Shown here: in pieces, positions 15,773-23,225 of the stretch
Layout of the letters: each line of letters begins with the position of its first letter
Numbering within the stretch: position 1 is the first letter of the stretch
Assembly (NCBI RefSeq): GCF_017565305.1
Contig: NZ_JAGEKP010000003.1
Location: forward strand, 682,001-746,000
Source: Leifsonia sp. TF02-11
Lineage (GTDB): Bacteria > Actinomycetota > Actinomycetes > Actinomycetales > Microbacteriaceae
Length of the DNA stretch: 64,000 nt
Reading direction: 5' to 3'
Made by a program: the position numbers and the translations under genes
The notes under the pieces: model-generated
Told to the model about the DNA's origin: nothing
The model's database searches: none
What the model saw: only the letters and a program-made list of their open reading frames with translations

Positions 15773-18511
15773 TCACATCCAGGTGCCGTAGCGGCGGATG
15801 AACACGGTCTTGAGCAGCTGCGTCAGCGCGCAGTAGGCGGCGAGCGTCGCGATCAGCCAGGGGAAGTAGGTCCACGGCAGCGACACGAGCCCGAGGCTGT
15901 GACCCCAGCCGGTGAACGGCAGGACGAGCCCGAACAGGCAGACCGCGCCCGTCGCCAGCAGAACGGGCAGGCTCGCCCGCGACTGCACGAACGGCAGGCG
16001 CTTGGTGCGCAGCATGTGCACGATCAGCGTCTGGGAGATGATCGACTCGATGAACCAGCCGGACTGGAAGAGTGCGGCGTGGGCCGGGCTGTTCGCCTGG
16101 AAGACGAACCACATGAGCGCGTACGTGGTGATGTCGAAGATCGAGGAGATCGGGCCGATCCGGATCATGAAGCTCGCCAGGCTCTTCGACTCCCACGCGC
16201 GCGGCGTACGGAGGTCGTCCTTGTCCACGCGGTCCCACGGCAGGGTCAGCATGGAGAGGTCGTAGGCGAGGTTCTGCACGAGCACCACGATCGGGATCAT
16301 CGGGATGAACGGCAGCAGCGCGCTCGCGACCAGGACGGAGAACATGTTGCCGAAGTTCGACGACGCGGTCATCTTGATGTACTTCATCGTGTTGACGAAG
16401 GTACGACGGCCCTCGATCACTCCGCCCTCGAGAACAGTGAGGTCCTTCTCGAGCAGGATGATGTCCGCCGACTCCTTGGCGATGTCCACCGCGGTGTCGA
16501 CCGAGATCCCGACGTCGGCGGCGCGCAGGGCGGCGGCGTCGTTGATGCCGTCGCCGAGGTAGCCCACGGTGTGGCCGTGCTGCCGCATGGCCTCGACGAT
16601 CCGGGCCTTCTGCGCCGGTGCGACCTTGGCGAACACGGTGGTCTGCTCCGCGAGCTCGCCGAGGGCCTCGATGCTGAGCTCGTCGGTCTCGGGGCCGAGC
16701 ACGATGGTTCCCGCGTCGATCCCGACCTTGGAGCACACCGCGGCGGCGACCAGGGCGTTGTCCCCGGTGATCACCTTCACATTCGTCCCGTGCTTGCGCA
16801 GGCTCGCGATCGCGGCCTCCGCGCTCGCCTTCGGCGGGTCGAGGAACGCGAGGAACCCGAGCAGGGTCAGACCGTCCTCGTCGTCGCGTGTGTACTCGTC
16901 CCGGTCGCGGCCGTCGAACTCCCGCACGGCGACCGCGAGCACGCGGAGGCCCTGCTCGTTCTGCGAGGCGACCAGCTGGTCGATCTCGGCCAGGCGGCCG
17001 GGCGTCAGCTCGACGTCGGCACCGCCGACCCGCTCGGTCCGGCAGACGGAGAGGACCTCCTCGGTCGCCCCCTTCGTGATCAGCACGTGCGCGTCCCCGC
17101 GGTCGACGACCACCGACAGGCGCCGGCGCTCGAAGTCGAACGGCAGCTCGTCCACCAGCGTCCACTCGCGGCGGATGCGGTCCAGCTCGTCCGGGCCTGC
17201 CGCCGTGATGACGGCCTCGTCCAGGAGGTTGCGCAGCCCGGTCTGGAACATCGCGTTCGCGGCCGCGTAGCCCAGCGTGGTCTCGCTGGAGCGGCCGGCG
17301 GTGTTCAGGTGCCGCTCGAGCACGATGCGGTCCTCCGTCAGCGTGCCGGTCTTGTCCGTGGCGAGGATGTCGATGGCGCCGAGGTTCTGGATGGAGTTGA
17401 GCCGCTTGACGATCACCTTCCGCTTCGCCATGAACTGCGCGCCCTTGGCGAGGTTCGCCGTCACGATCAGCGGGAGCATCTCCGGCGTCAGGCCGACGGC
17501 GGTCGTCACCCCGAACAGGAAGGCCGTCGTCCAGTCCTTCGTGATCCCGTTGATGATGAAGACGATGGGGACCATGACCAGCATGAAGCGGATGAGGGTC
17601 CTGGTGACCTTGCGGATGCCGATGTCGAACGCGGTGTCCGGCCGCGCGCCGACGATCGCCGACGAGAGGCTGCCGAACGAGGTCGAGCGGCCGGTGCCGA
17701 TCACGACGCCGGTGCCCGAGCCCGAGACGACCGAGGCGCCCATGAAGCCCAGGTTCGGGGCGTCGAGCAGCGTCGGCTCGGTCACATCGACGTCGGGCGC
17801 TGCCGACTTCTCGGCGGGCAGCGCCTCCCCGGTGAGCATGGACTGGTTGATCTGGAGGTCCTTCGCCCGCACGATCCGGAGGTCGGCCGGGATCATGTCG
17901 CCGGCGGCCAGCTGCACGATGTCGCCGCGCACGATGTCCTCGACCGGGATCTCGGACGTCACCGGCGTGCCGTGCACCGAGCGGGTGACGGCCGTCGTCG
18001 TGCGCACGAGCGCCTTCAGCTCCTCGGCCGCGCGCGACGAGCGGTACTCCTGCCAGAACCGCAGGGTGGCGCTGACGAGCACCATGATGCTCACGGTGAC
18101 GACACCGGTGTAGTCGGGGCCGTCCGCCGGGTCGGCGAAGACGATGTCCGTGAACACCATCACCACGACCAGGAACAGCAGGATCAGGATGAACGGGTTC
18201 GTGAACGTGCGGAGGAACTGGAGCACGGCGGGCGCGGGCTTGCCGTGGTCCACCGCGTTGTCGCCGAACCGTGCGCGGCGGCTCTTCACCGCGTCGGCGG
18301 TCAGGCCGTCCAGGTCGGTGGAGAACGACTTCAGGGTGGCCTCGGCCGGGAGCCGGGCTGCCTCCACCAGGAGGCGCTGCTGGCCCTCGGGGAGTGCGCC
18401 GCGGCGGCTGGCGTCGGTGGAGGTACGGGTGCGAGTGCTGCTGGACGCGGGCCGGGTGTCGGCGATGGCGGGGTTCAGGGTGTCCAGGTCGGTGCGGAAG
18501 AAGGGGCGCAT
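15773..18511 (-). CDS. mgtA: Magnesium-translocating P-type ATPase
   Basis: MgtA-type P3B pumps import Mg2+ at the cytoplasmic membrane. The 912-residue protein has about ten helices, the A-domain MLTGEALP, the phosphorylation site DKTGTLT with Asp386, the nucleotide-site KGATEE, and GDGINDAAALRAADVGISVDTAVDIAKESADIILLE. The N-terminal ~50 residues are a variable Arg/Ser/Thr-rich extension. GAGGAG precedes ATG 18511. It is first in the mgtA-mgtC operon, and a ~440-nt leader with M-box and upstream ORF precedes it. Confidence 0.95.
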   Translation of the reverse strand: MRPFFRTDLDTLNPAIADTRPASSSTRTRTSTDASRRGALPEGQQRLLVEAARLPAEATLKSFSTDLDGLTADAVKSRRARFGDNAVDHGKPAPAVLQFLRTFTNPFILILLFLVVVMVFTDIVFADPADGPDYTGVVTVSIMVLVSATLRFWQEYRSSRAAEELKALVRTTTAVTRSVHGTPVTSEIPVEDIVRGDIVQLAAGDMIPADLRIVRAKDLQINQSMLTGEALPAEKSAAPDVDVTEPTLLDAPNLGFMGASVVSGSGTGVVIGTGRSTSFGSLSSAIVGARPDTAFDIGIRKVTRTLIRFMLVMVPIVFIINGITKDWTTAFLFGVTTAVGLTPEMLPLIVTANLAKGAQFMAKRKVIVKRLNSIQNLGAIDILATDKTGTLTEDRIVLERHLNTAGRSSETTLGYAAANAMFQTGLRNLLDEAVITAAGPDELDRIRREWTLVDELPFDFERRRLSVVVDRGDAHVLITKGATEEVLSVCRTERVGGADVELTPGRLAEIDQLVASQNEQGLRVLAVAVREFDGRDRDEYTRDDEDGLTLLGFLAFLDPPKASAEAAIASLRKHGTNVKVITGDNALVAAAVCSKVGIDAGTIVLGPETDELSIEALGELAEQTTVFAKVAPAQKARIVEAMRQHGHTVGYLGDGINDAAALRAADVGISVDTAVDIAKESADIILLEKDLTVLEGGVIEGRRTFVNTMKYIKMTASSNFGNMFSVLVASALLPFIPMIPIVVLVQNLAYDLSMLTLPWDRVDKDDLRTPRAWESKSLASFMIRIGPISSIFDITTYALMWFVFQANSPAHAALFQSGWFIESIISQTLIVHMLRTKRLPFVQSRASLPVLLATGAVCLFGLVLPFTGWGHSLGLVSLPWTYFPWLIATLAAYCALTQLLKTVFIRRYGTWM

Positions 18512-18643
18512 GGGAGGTGTCTCCTCGGAATCGGGCGCGACGGATCACCGGTGCCGTGACGGCGGACCGGGTCGCGTGATGGTGCAGGGGGACGGATGCC
18601 CGCGAGGAGGAGACGCAGAGGGACCGAGGCGCAGAGCGCGCGA

Positions 18644-18706
18644 TCAGAGGGACCGTGTCGGAGCCGGCCCGCGAGCATACAGAGATCGACTGTCGCCGTC
18701 GCTCAT
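18644..18706 (-). CDS. Upstream ORF in the mgtA leader (20 codons)
   Basis: The ATG at 18706 is preceded by AGGAGGTGA four bases away, a near-perfect ribosome-binding site. The reading frame encodes MSDGDSRSLYARGPAPTRSL and stops at 18644, 132 nt before mgtA. It lies after the M-box and its hairpin. Short leader peptides control mgtA expression in enterobacteria; whether this one acts similarly is inference. The GPAP segment could be slow to translate. An overlapping alternative frame from 18678 lacks an equivalent ribosome site. Confidence 0.55.
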   Translation of the reverse strand: MSDGDSRSLYARGPAPTRSL

Positions 18707-18742
18707 CGGGTCACCTCCTCACGGTCGGCACGCATTCCGCAG

Positions 18743-18788
18743 ACGTGGAAGCATGAGGCACGGTGTCTCATCGAAGTCACTTCCACGT
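18743..18788 (-). terminator. M-box expression-platform hairpin
   Basis: ACGTGGAAG (18743-18751) and CTTCCACGT (18780-18788) are perfect nine-base arms. They enclose a second dyad, ATGAGGCAC/GTGTCTCAT at 18753-18771. The structure directly follows the M-box aptamer on the minus strand and could be the Mg2+-dependent attenuator. There is no long U-tract. Confidence 0.55.
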
Positions 18789-18955
18789 AAGAGTTTCGGC
18801 ACTGCACGACGTGTCCCGCCGGTCCGATCGGTGGGAAGCCACTTGGGGTCACCCCTTAATCCGGGGAGACCTGTCCTGATCTTGGGCGTCTCTCGACGTC
18901 GTGAGATCAGTGGCCTGTGTTCGCGCAGGAGCCTCGCCTAACGAAGTGCTGCGGG
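18789..18955 (-). ncRNA. M-box (ykoK) magnesium riboswitch
   Basis: Reading the minus strand, the leader has the conserved M-box blocks in order: TTCGTTAGGCGAGGCTCCT (18926-18944), then AGGCCACTG, GACGTCGAGAGACGCC, AGGACAG and a 3' part ending GTGCCGAAAC near 18793. These match the known aptamer (for example GUUAGGUGAGGCUCCU...AGGCCA...ACGUCGAAAGACGCC). It sits at the predicted transcription start of mgtA-mgtC, the expected target. The aptamer would fold with Mg2+ and lower expression. Confidence 0.88.
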
Positions 18956-18958
18956 GCA

Positions 18959-18988
18959 ACCATAGCGAAGCCTGACATTTCATGTCAA
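18959..18988 (-). promoter_or_regulatory. mgtA promoter
   Basis: On the minus strand TTGACA (18983-18988) and TATGGT (18959-18964) are separated by 18 bp, placing the start near 18952, immediately before the M-box. The -35 and spacer overlap the palindrome at 18973-18987. Confidence 0.6.
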
Positions 18989-19007
18989 ACCGCCATGACG
19001 AATGTCA
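18973..19007. promoter_or_regulatory. Dyad operator between mgtA and the ABC exporter
   Basis: TGACATTTCATGTCA (18973-18987) is a 15-bp perfect dyad, and TGAC-GAAT-GTCA (18996-19007) repeats its half-sites. The pair lies between the mgtA promoter and the start of the ABC exporter at 19067. The two-component response regulator encoded at 21897 is a plausible binder, since such DesR-like regulators often act on an adjacent ABC operon. The site could also affect mgtA. Confidence 0.5.
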
Positions 19008-19066
19008 CCCCCAGATCCTGACGGAGACCCTGCTCGCCGCGGCCCGCCGGCCGCCACGCTGGAGAT

Positions 19067-19990
19067 GTGAACGAGACACCAGCCATCCGCCTCTTCGGTC
19101 TGCGCAAGACCTTCGGGTCGTTGACCGCCGTCGACGGCGTCGACCTGACGGTCCGCCCGGGCGAGGTCGTCGCCCTCCTCGGGCCCAACGGCGCGGGCAA
19201 GTCGACCACGATCGACCTCGCGCTGGGCCTCGCCCGTCCGTCCGCCGGCACCGCAGAGCTGTTCGGCGGCGACCCCCGGCGCGCGATCCGCGACGGCCGC
19301 GTCGGCGCCATGCTGCAGGGGGGCGCCCTGCTGCCCACCCTCACCGTCGCCGAGTCGGTCGCCCTGGTGGCCGCGGCGCACAAGCACCCGCTCAGCGTGG
19401 CGGAGGCGCTCGAACGGGCGCGCTGCACGGAGATCGCCAAGCAGCGCGTTGCCAGACTCTCCGGCGGTCAGATGCAGCGGGCGCGCTTCGCGGTCGCGGT
19501 CGTGTCCAACCCCGACCTGCTCTTCCTCGACGAGCCGACGGCGGCGATGGACGTGGAGGCCAGACGAACGTTCTGGGTCTCGATGCGGGAGTTCACCGCG
19601 GAGGGCAGGACGGTCGTCTTCGCCACCCACTACCTCGACGAAGCCGACGCCTACGCCGACCGTATCGTCATGCTCGCCCGCGGACGGATCGTCGCCGACG
19701 GAACGCCCACCGAGGTGAAGGCCGTCGTGTCGGGCCGCCGCATCCGCGCCACCGCAGACTTCGCCTGGACCGGCGACGCCTCAGCGGCGATCGCTGCGCT
19801 CCCCGGCGTCCGCACCGTCGAATACCGCGCCGGCCTGCTGACCATCGTCAGCGACGACTCCGACGCCACTCTGCGCGGGCTGCTGGCCGCGCACCACGAC
19901 CTCCATGACATCGAAGTGACCGCGCACACGATGGACGAGGCCTTCCTCGCCCTCACCGAGCAGCGCGACCCGGAAGGAGCAGTCCGATGA
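19067..19990 (+). CDS. ABC exporter ATP-binding protein
   Basis: The 307-residue cytosolic ATPase has Walker A LLGPNGAGKST, the Q-loop region MLQGGALLPTLTV, signature RLSGGQMQRARFAVA, Walker B LLFLDEPTAAMD and the switch His in ATHYLDEAD. The ~80-residue C-terminal extension is typical of ABC-2 drug/antibiotic exporters (DrrA/CcmA type). Its stop overlaps the permease start (ATGA). It heads a four-gene run with permease, sensor kinase and response regulator. The cargo is unknown. GTG 19067 has only a weak ribosome site. Confidence 0.92.
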   Translation: MNETPAIRLFGLRKTFGSLTAVDGVDLTVRPGEVVALLGPNGAGKSTTIDLALGLARPSAGTAELFGGDPRRAIRDGRVGAMLQGGALLPTLTVAESVALVAAAHKHPLSVAEALERARCTEIAKQRVARLSGGQMQRARFAVAVVSNPDLLFLDEPTAAMDVEARRTFWVSMREFTAEGRTVVFATHYLDEADAYADRIVMLARGRIVADGTPTEVKAVVSGRRIRATADFAWTGDASAAIAALPGVRTVEYRAGLLTIVSDDSDATLRGLLAAHHDLHDIEVTAHTMDEAFLALTEQRDPEGAVR

Positions 19991-20730
19991 GCATCGCCTA
20001 CCTGGGGCGCGAGTCCCTCCGCCAGCTGAAGAACATGCGGGCCATGATCTTCACCCTCGCCGTGCCGCTGGTCATGCTGCTGGCCTTCGGCGGCACCTTC
20101 GGAGGTCAGGGCCAGGTCGACACCGTGACCCACCTGCCCTGGATCGTGGTCACGACCATCCAGGTATCCGCGTACGGCGGCATGATGGCCGCCCTGTCGC
20201 AGGCCTTCACGATCGTCACCGAACGCTCGCTCGGCTGGAACCGGCAGCTGCGGATCACCCCGCTCAGCGGAACGGGCTATCTCGTCTCCAAACTGGTCGC
20301 CGCCCTGGCGCTCGCCCTGTTCAGCATCGTCGTGATCGTGACCGTGTCGATGGTGCTCTACCACCCGGACCTGTCGATCGGGAGCTGGCTGCTCGCCTGC
20401 CTCGGCATCTGGTGCGGCGTCGTGCCGTTCGCCCTGCTCGGCATCCTGGTCGGCCAGTTCGCCAAGCCGGAGTTCGCGCAGCCGCTGTTCATGGCGGTGT
20501 TCATGGGGATGGCGGTGTTGGGCGGCCTGTGGGTCCCCCTGCAGATCTTCCCCGCCTGGGTGGCGAACGTGGCGCAGGCCGTGCCGTCGTACTGGCTCAA
20601 CCGGGTCGGCCAGCTCGGGGCGCTGCAGAGCGGTGACGCGCTCACCCCGGCCCTGGTGCTGGCGGCCTGGACGGTCGCGCTCGGCGCGCTGGTCGTGTGG
20701 CGCTACCGGCGCGACGCGGCCCGCGGCTGA
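19987..20730 (+). CDS. ABC-2 type permease
   Basis: The 247-residue membrane partner of the ATPase has six hydrophobic helices and the ABC-2 consensus around QAFTIVTERSLGWNRQLRITPLSGTGYLVSKL and GGLWVPLQIFPAWVANVAQAVPSYWL. The ATG overlaps the ATPase stop, so translation is coupled. Arrangement ATPase-permease-DesK-DesR is common for exporters that respond to membrane or antibiotic stress; the specific signal here is inferred only from context. Confidence 0.9.
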   Translation: MSIAYLGRESLRQLKNMRAMIFTLAVPLVMLLAFGGTFGGQGQVDTVTHLPWIVVTTIQVSAYGGMMAALSQAFTIVTERSLGWNRQLRITPLSGTGYLVSKLVAALALALFSIVVIVTVSMVLYHPDLSIGSWLLACLGIWCGVVPFALLGILVGQFAKPEFAQPLFMAVFMGMAVLGGLWVPLQIFPAWVANVAQAVPSYWLNRVGQLGALQSGDALTPALVLAAWTVALGALVVWRYRRDAARG

Positions 20731-20757
20731 CGAGCAGTAGCTGGCTAGGGTAGGGAC

Positions 20758-21900
20758 GTGTTCAGCAGCGACGTCGACGACTACCGCCCCGTCGGGGTGT
20801 GGGCGCGGCTGGCGCACCGGGCCGCGTTCCGCTGGTATCCCGGCGCGGTGATCGGCCTCCTGTACCAGATCTCGGTGCTCGGCGGCCTCTGGACCTCGTC
20901 CGAGGCGCTCGCCACGAAGATCGGCGCGACCGCTCTGCTCACGCTCGTCTACCTCGCCTTCCTCGCCCTCCCTCCGCTGCTCTGGTGGGAGGGCGAGCGC
21001 ACGCGACTGATCGGCGTGCTCGCCTTCTTCGCGCTGACACTCACGCTCATCCCGTTCATCGGCGTCACGGCCCTCTGGACGTGGGTCTACGTCGCCTGCG
21101 CCGCCGGGATGACGATCGCGCGCACCTGGGTGTCGACGGCCATCATCCTGGGTCTTGGGGCCGTGCAGCTGATCGTCTTCCTGCTCACGGGCACCTTCGA
21201 CGACAACTGGTACATCGCGCTGGTCACCGTCTCCATCGGCATCATGATGAGCGCCTTCGCCCGCCAGATCGACGCCCTCCGGAGGCTGCGGAACGCGCAG
21301 GGCGAGATCGCCCGCCTGGCCGTCGTGGACGAGCGGGCACGGTTCTCGCGCGACATGCACGACGTGCTCGGCCACTCGCTCACCGTCGTGACCGTCAAGT
21401 CGGAGCTGGCCCGACGGCTCATCCCGGTCGACCCCGGCCGGGCGGAGGAGGAGCTCGCCGACATCGAACGGCTCACCCGGTCGGCGCTGGCCGACCTCCG
21501 CGCCGCCGTCGCCGGCTACCGCGAGATGAGCCTCTCCACCGAGCTCGCCGCGGCGCAGGCGGGACTGGCCGCTGCCGACATCCAGGCCCACCTCCCCCGC
21601 AACGGCGAGGAGGTCGCCCCCGACCTCCGCGAACTGTTCGGCTGGGTGCTGCGCGAAGGGGTCACGAACGTCATCCGGCACTCCGGATCGCGCAACTGCT
21701 GGGTCACCGTGGAGGCCGACGCGCTGCGGATCGAGGACGACGGCCGCGGTCCGGCACCCGTCGGCTCCGACCGCCGCGACCTCGTCCGAGGGTCGGGCAT
21801 CGCCGGGCTCGCCGCGCGCGCGGGGGAGTCGGGTGCCGCACTCACCGTGGAGGCGGGTCCGCGCGGCGGCACCCTCCTGACCGTCCGGAGACTGCCATGA
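20758..21900 (+). CDS. Sensor histidine kinase, DesK-like (HisKA_3)
   Basis: The 380-residue kinase has an N-terminal membrane domain with about five or six helices (residues 25-165), a short coiled linker, a HisKA_3 dimerisation domain with phospho-acceptor His201 in FSRDMHDVLGHS, and an HATPase_c domain (EGVTNVIRHS, IEDDGRG, GSGIAGLAAR, GGTLLTV). GTG 20758 has TAGGGT at 20746-20751 six bases upstream, so it can be transcribed leaderlessly on its own. Its stop overlaps the response-regulator start. Confidence 0.92.
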   Translation: MFSSDVDDYRPVGVWARLAHRAAFRWYPGAVIGLLYQISVLGGLWTSSEALATKIGATALLTLVYLAFLALPPLLWWEGERTRLIGVLAFFALTLTLIPFIGVTALWTWVYVACAAGMTIARTWVSTAIILGLGAVQLIVFLLTGTFDDNWYIALVTVSIGIMMSAFARQIDALRRLRNAQGEIARLAVVDERARFSRDMHDVLGHSLTVVTVKSELARRLIPVDPGRAEEELADIERLTRSALADLRAAVAGYREMSLSTELAAAQAGLAAADIQAHLPRNGEEVAPDLRELFGWVLREGVTNVIRHSGSRNCWVTVEADALRIEDDGRGPAPVGSDRRDLVRGSGIAGLAARAGESGAALTVEAGPRGGTLLTVRRLP

Positions 21901-22505
21901 CCATCCGCCTGCTGCTCGCCGACGACCAGGCACTGGTACGAGGGGCGCTCGCCGCGCTCCTCGACCTCGAGTCCGACCTGGAGGTCGTGGCCCAGGTCGG
22001 TCGAGGCGACGAGGTCATCGACGCCGCACGCTCGTCCGCCGCGGACGTCGCGCTGCTGGACGTCGAGATGCCGGGCCTCGACGGAATCCAGGTGGCGGCC
22101 CAGCTGCAGGCGGCGCTGCCGTCGTGCCGCTCGCTCATCGTCACCACGTTCGGGAGGCCGGGCTACCTGCGCAGGGCGATGGAGGCCGGCGCCGCGGGAT
22201 TCATCGTCAAGGACACGCCGTCGGGCCAGCTCGCCGACGCGGTGCGGCGGGTCGCGTCGGGATTGCGGGTCGTCGACCCGGCGCTCGCCGCAGAGTCGCT
22301 GGCCTCCGGCGCCTCCCCGCTGACCGCGCGCGAAGCCGAGGTCCTCGCGGTGGCCGGGCAGGGCGGGACCATCACGGACATCGCGCGCCGCCTGCACCTC
22401 AGCGACGGCACCGTGCGCAACCACCTCTCGAGCGCGATCGGCAAGACCGGCGCGCGCAACCGCTCAGAGGCGGTCGCGATCGCCACGCGCCAGGGCTGGC
22501 TCTAG
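21897..22505 (+). CDS. Response regulator, DesR-like (NarL/LuxR type)
   Basis: The 202-residue regulator has a receiver domain (MTIRLLLADDQALVRGALA, phospho-acceptor Asp55 in LLDVEMPG, Lys in FIVKDTPSG) and a C-terminal LuxR helix-turn-helix (LTAREAEVLAVAGQGGTITDIARRLHLSDGTVRNHLS). It overlaps the kinase stop by ATGA. It likely controls the ABC operon through the TGACAT-N3-ATGTCA dyad upstream. Immediately downstream begins the palindrome array. Confidence 0.93.
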   Translation: MTIRLLLADDQALVRGALAALLDLESDLEVVAQVGRGDEVIDAARSSAADVALLDVEMPGLDGIQVAAQLQAALPSCRSLIVTTFGRPGYLRRAMEAGAAGFIVKDTPSGQLADAVRRVASGLRVVDPALAAESLASGASPLTAREAEVLAVAGQGGTITDIARRLHLSDGTVRNHLSSAIGKTGARNRSEAVAIATRQGWL

Positions 22506-22523
22506 CGCGCCCGGCCGCGTCGC

Positions 22524-22817
22524 GATTCGTCACGAATCTGCTGATTCGTGCCACGAATGTCGCGATGCGTCACGAATCCGCCGAGCCGTGCCACCAATGC
22601 CGCGATTCGTGACGAATGTCGAGATTCGTGCCACGAATGTCGCGATTCGTCACGAATCCGCCGAGCCGTGCCACCGATGTCGATTCGTGACGAATCCGCT
22701 GATTCGTGCCACGAATGTCGCGATTCGTGACGAATGTCGCTAGGTCGCGCCGTGAGTGGAGCGATTCGTGACGAATCCATTGATTCGTGGCACGAATGTC
22801 GCGATTCGTGACGAATG
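22524..22817. repeat. Array of 15 alternating palindromes (40-bp higher-order repeat)
   Basis: Two palindrome types alternate without a break. Short type GATTCGT(C/G)ACGAAT(C/G): starts 22524, 22564, 22604, 22644, 22682, 22722, 22763, 22803. Long type GATTCGTGCCACGAATG: starts 22543, 22583, 22623, 22663, 22701, 22741 (very degenerate), 22782. Spacing is 19-22 bp, giving a ~40-bp period. Blocks 22564-22599 and 22644-22679 share the same substitutions in the long unit, so part of the array arose by 80-bp duplication. It fills the whole 348-bp gap between two convergent genes. No spacers, so not CRISPR. Function unknown. Confidence 0.93.
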
Positions 22818-22853
22818 TGCGCGGCTCGAGGAGCGCGCAGTGCGCCGGCGCGC

Positions 22854-23087
22854 TCAGGCGCGCTTCGGCGTCTCGGACTCGGTCTCTTCGTAGTCCTCGT
22901 CGGCGTCGTCGTACGCGTCGGCGCCCTCGGGTTCGTAGTCGGCCCACGCGTCGTACTGGTGCTCGTCGTCGTGGTGGGAATGCCCGGTCAGCTCGCGCTC
23001 GAGCGCGTCGTAGTTGACGTCCGGACTGAACGACTTCAACTGGCGAGCGATCTTCGTGTGCTTTGCCTTTTGACGGCCGCGCCCCAT
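22854..23087 (-). CDS. DUF3073 protein
   Basis: The 77-residue protein MGRGRQKAKHTKIARQLKSFSPDVNYDALERELTG followed by a strongly acidic Asp/Glu/Tyr-rich tail matches the actinobacterial DUF3073 family. A basic N-terminus and acidic C-terminus suggest nucleic-acid or ribosome association, but no function is established. AAGGGGG lies before the ATG at 23087. Its 3' end faces the palindrome array. Confidence 0.9.
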   Translation of the reverse strand: MGRGRQKAKHTKIARQLKSFSPDVNYDALERELTGHSHHDDEHQYDAWADYEPEGADAYDDADEDYEETESETPKRA

Positions 23088-23225
23088 GCGTGACCCCCTT
23101 TTGGTCCTGCCCGGGGAATGGCACCCGGGGATCCAACAGAAATAGTGAAAACTAGCGTCGAGTTTAGCATGGTGACCCCCATGGACCCCGAGTCGTCGCA
23201 CAGCGTCGAATGATGGAATGAGCGC

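Noticed and set aside
15752-18559. 935-residue open frame on the + strand
   Set aside because: It is antisense to mgtA, an unmistakable P-type ATPase; such long antisense frames arise from G/C third-position bias.
18475-18678. 67-residue ORF in the mgtA leader
   Set aside because: It overlaps the 20-codon ORF in another frame, has no ribosome site and runs into mgtA; Arg/Pro-rich composition looks like a shadow frame.
22548-22780. Protein-coding repeats across the palindrome array on either strand
   Set aside because: Open frames exist only because the units lack stops in some frames; there are no ribosome sites, and the peptides simply repeat the palindrome.
22524-22817. CRISPR array
   Set aside because: Repeats are 15-17 bp palindromes of two alternating types with 3-5 bp between them; there are no unique ~30-bp spacers, no leader and no cas genes.
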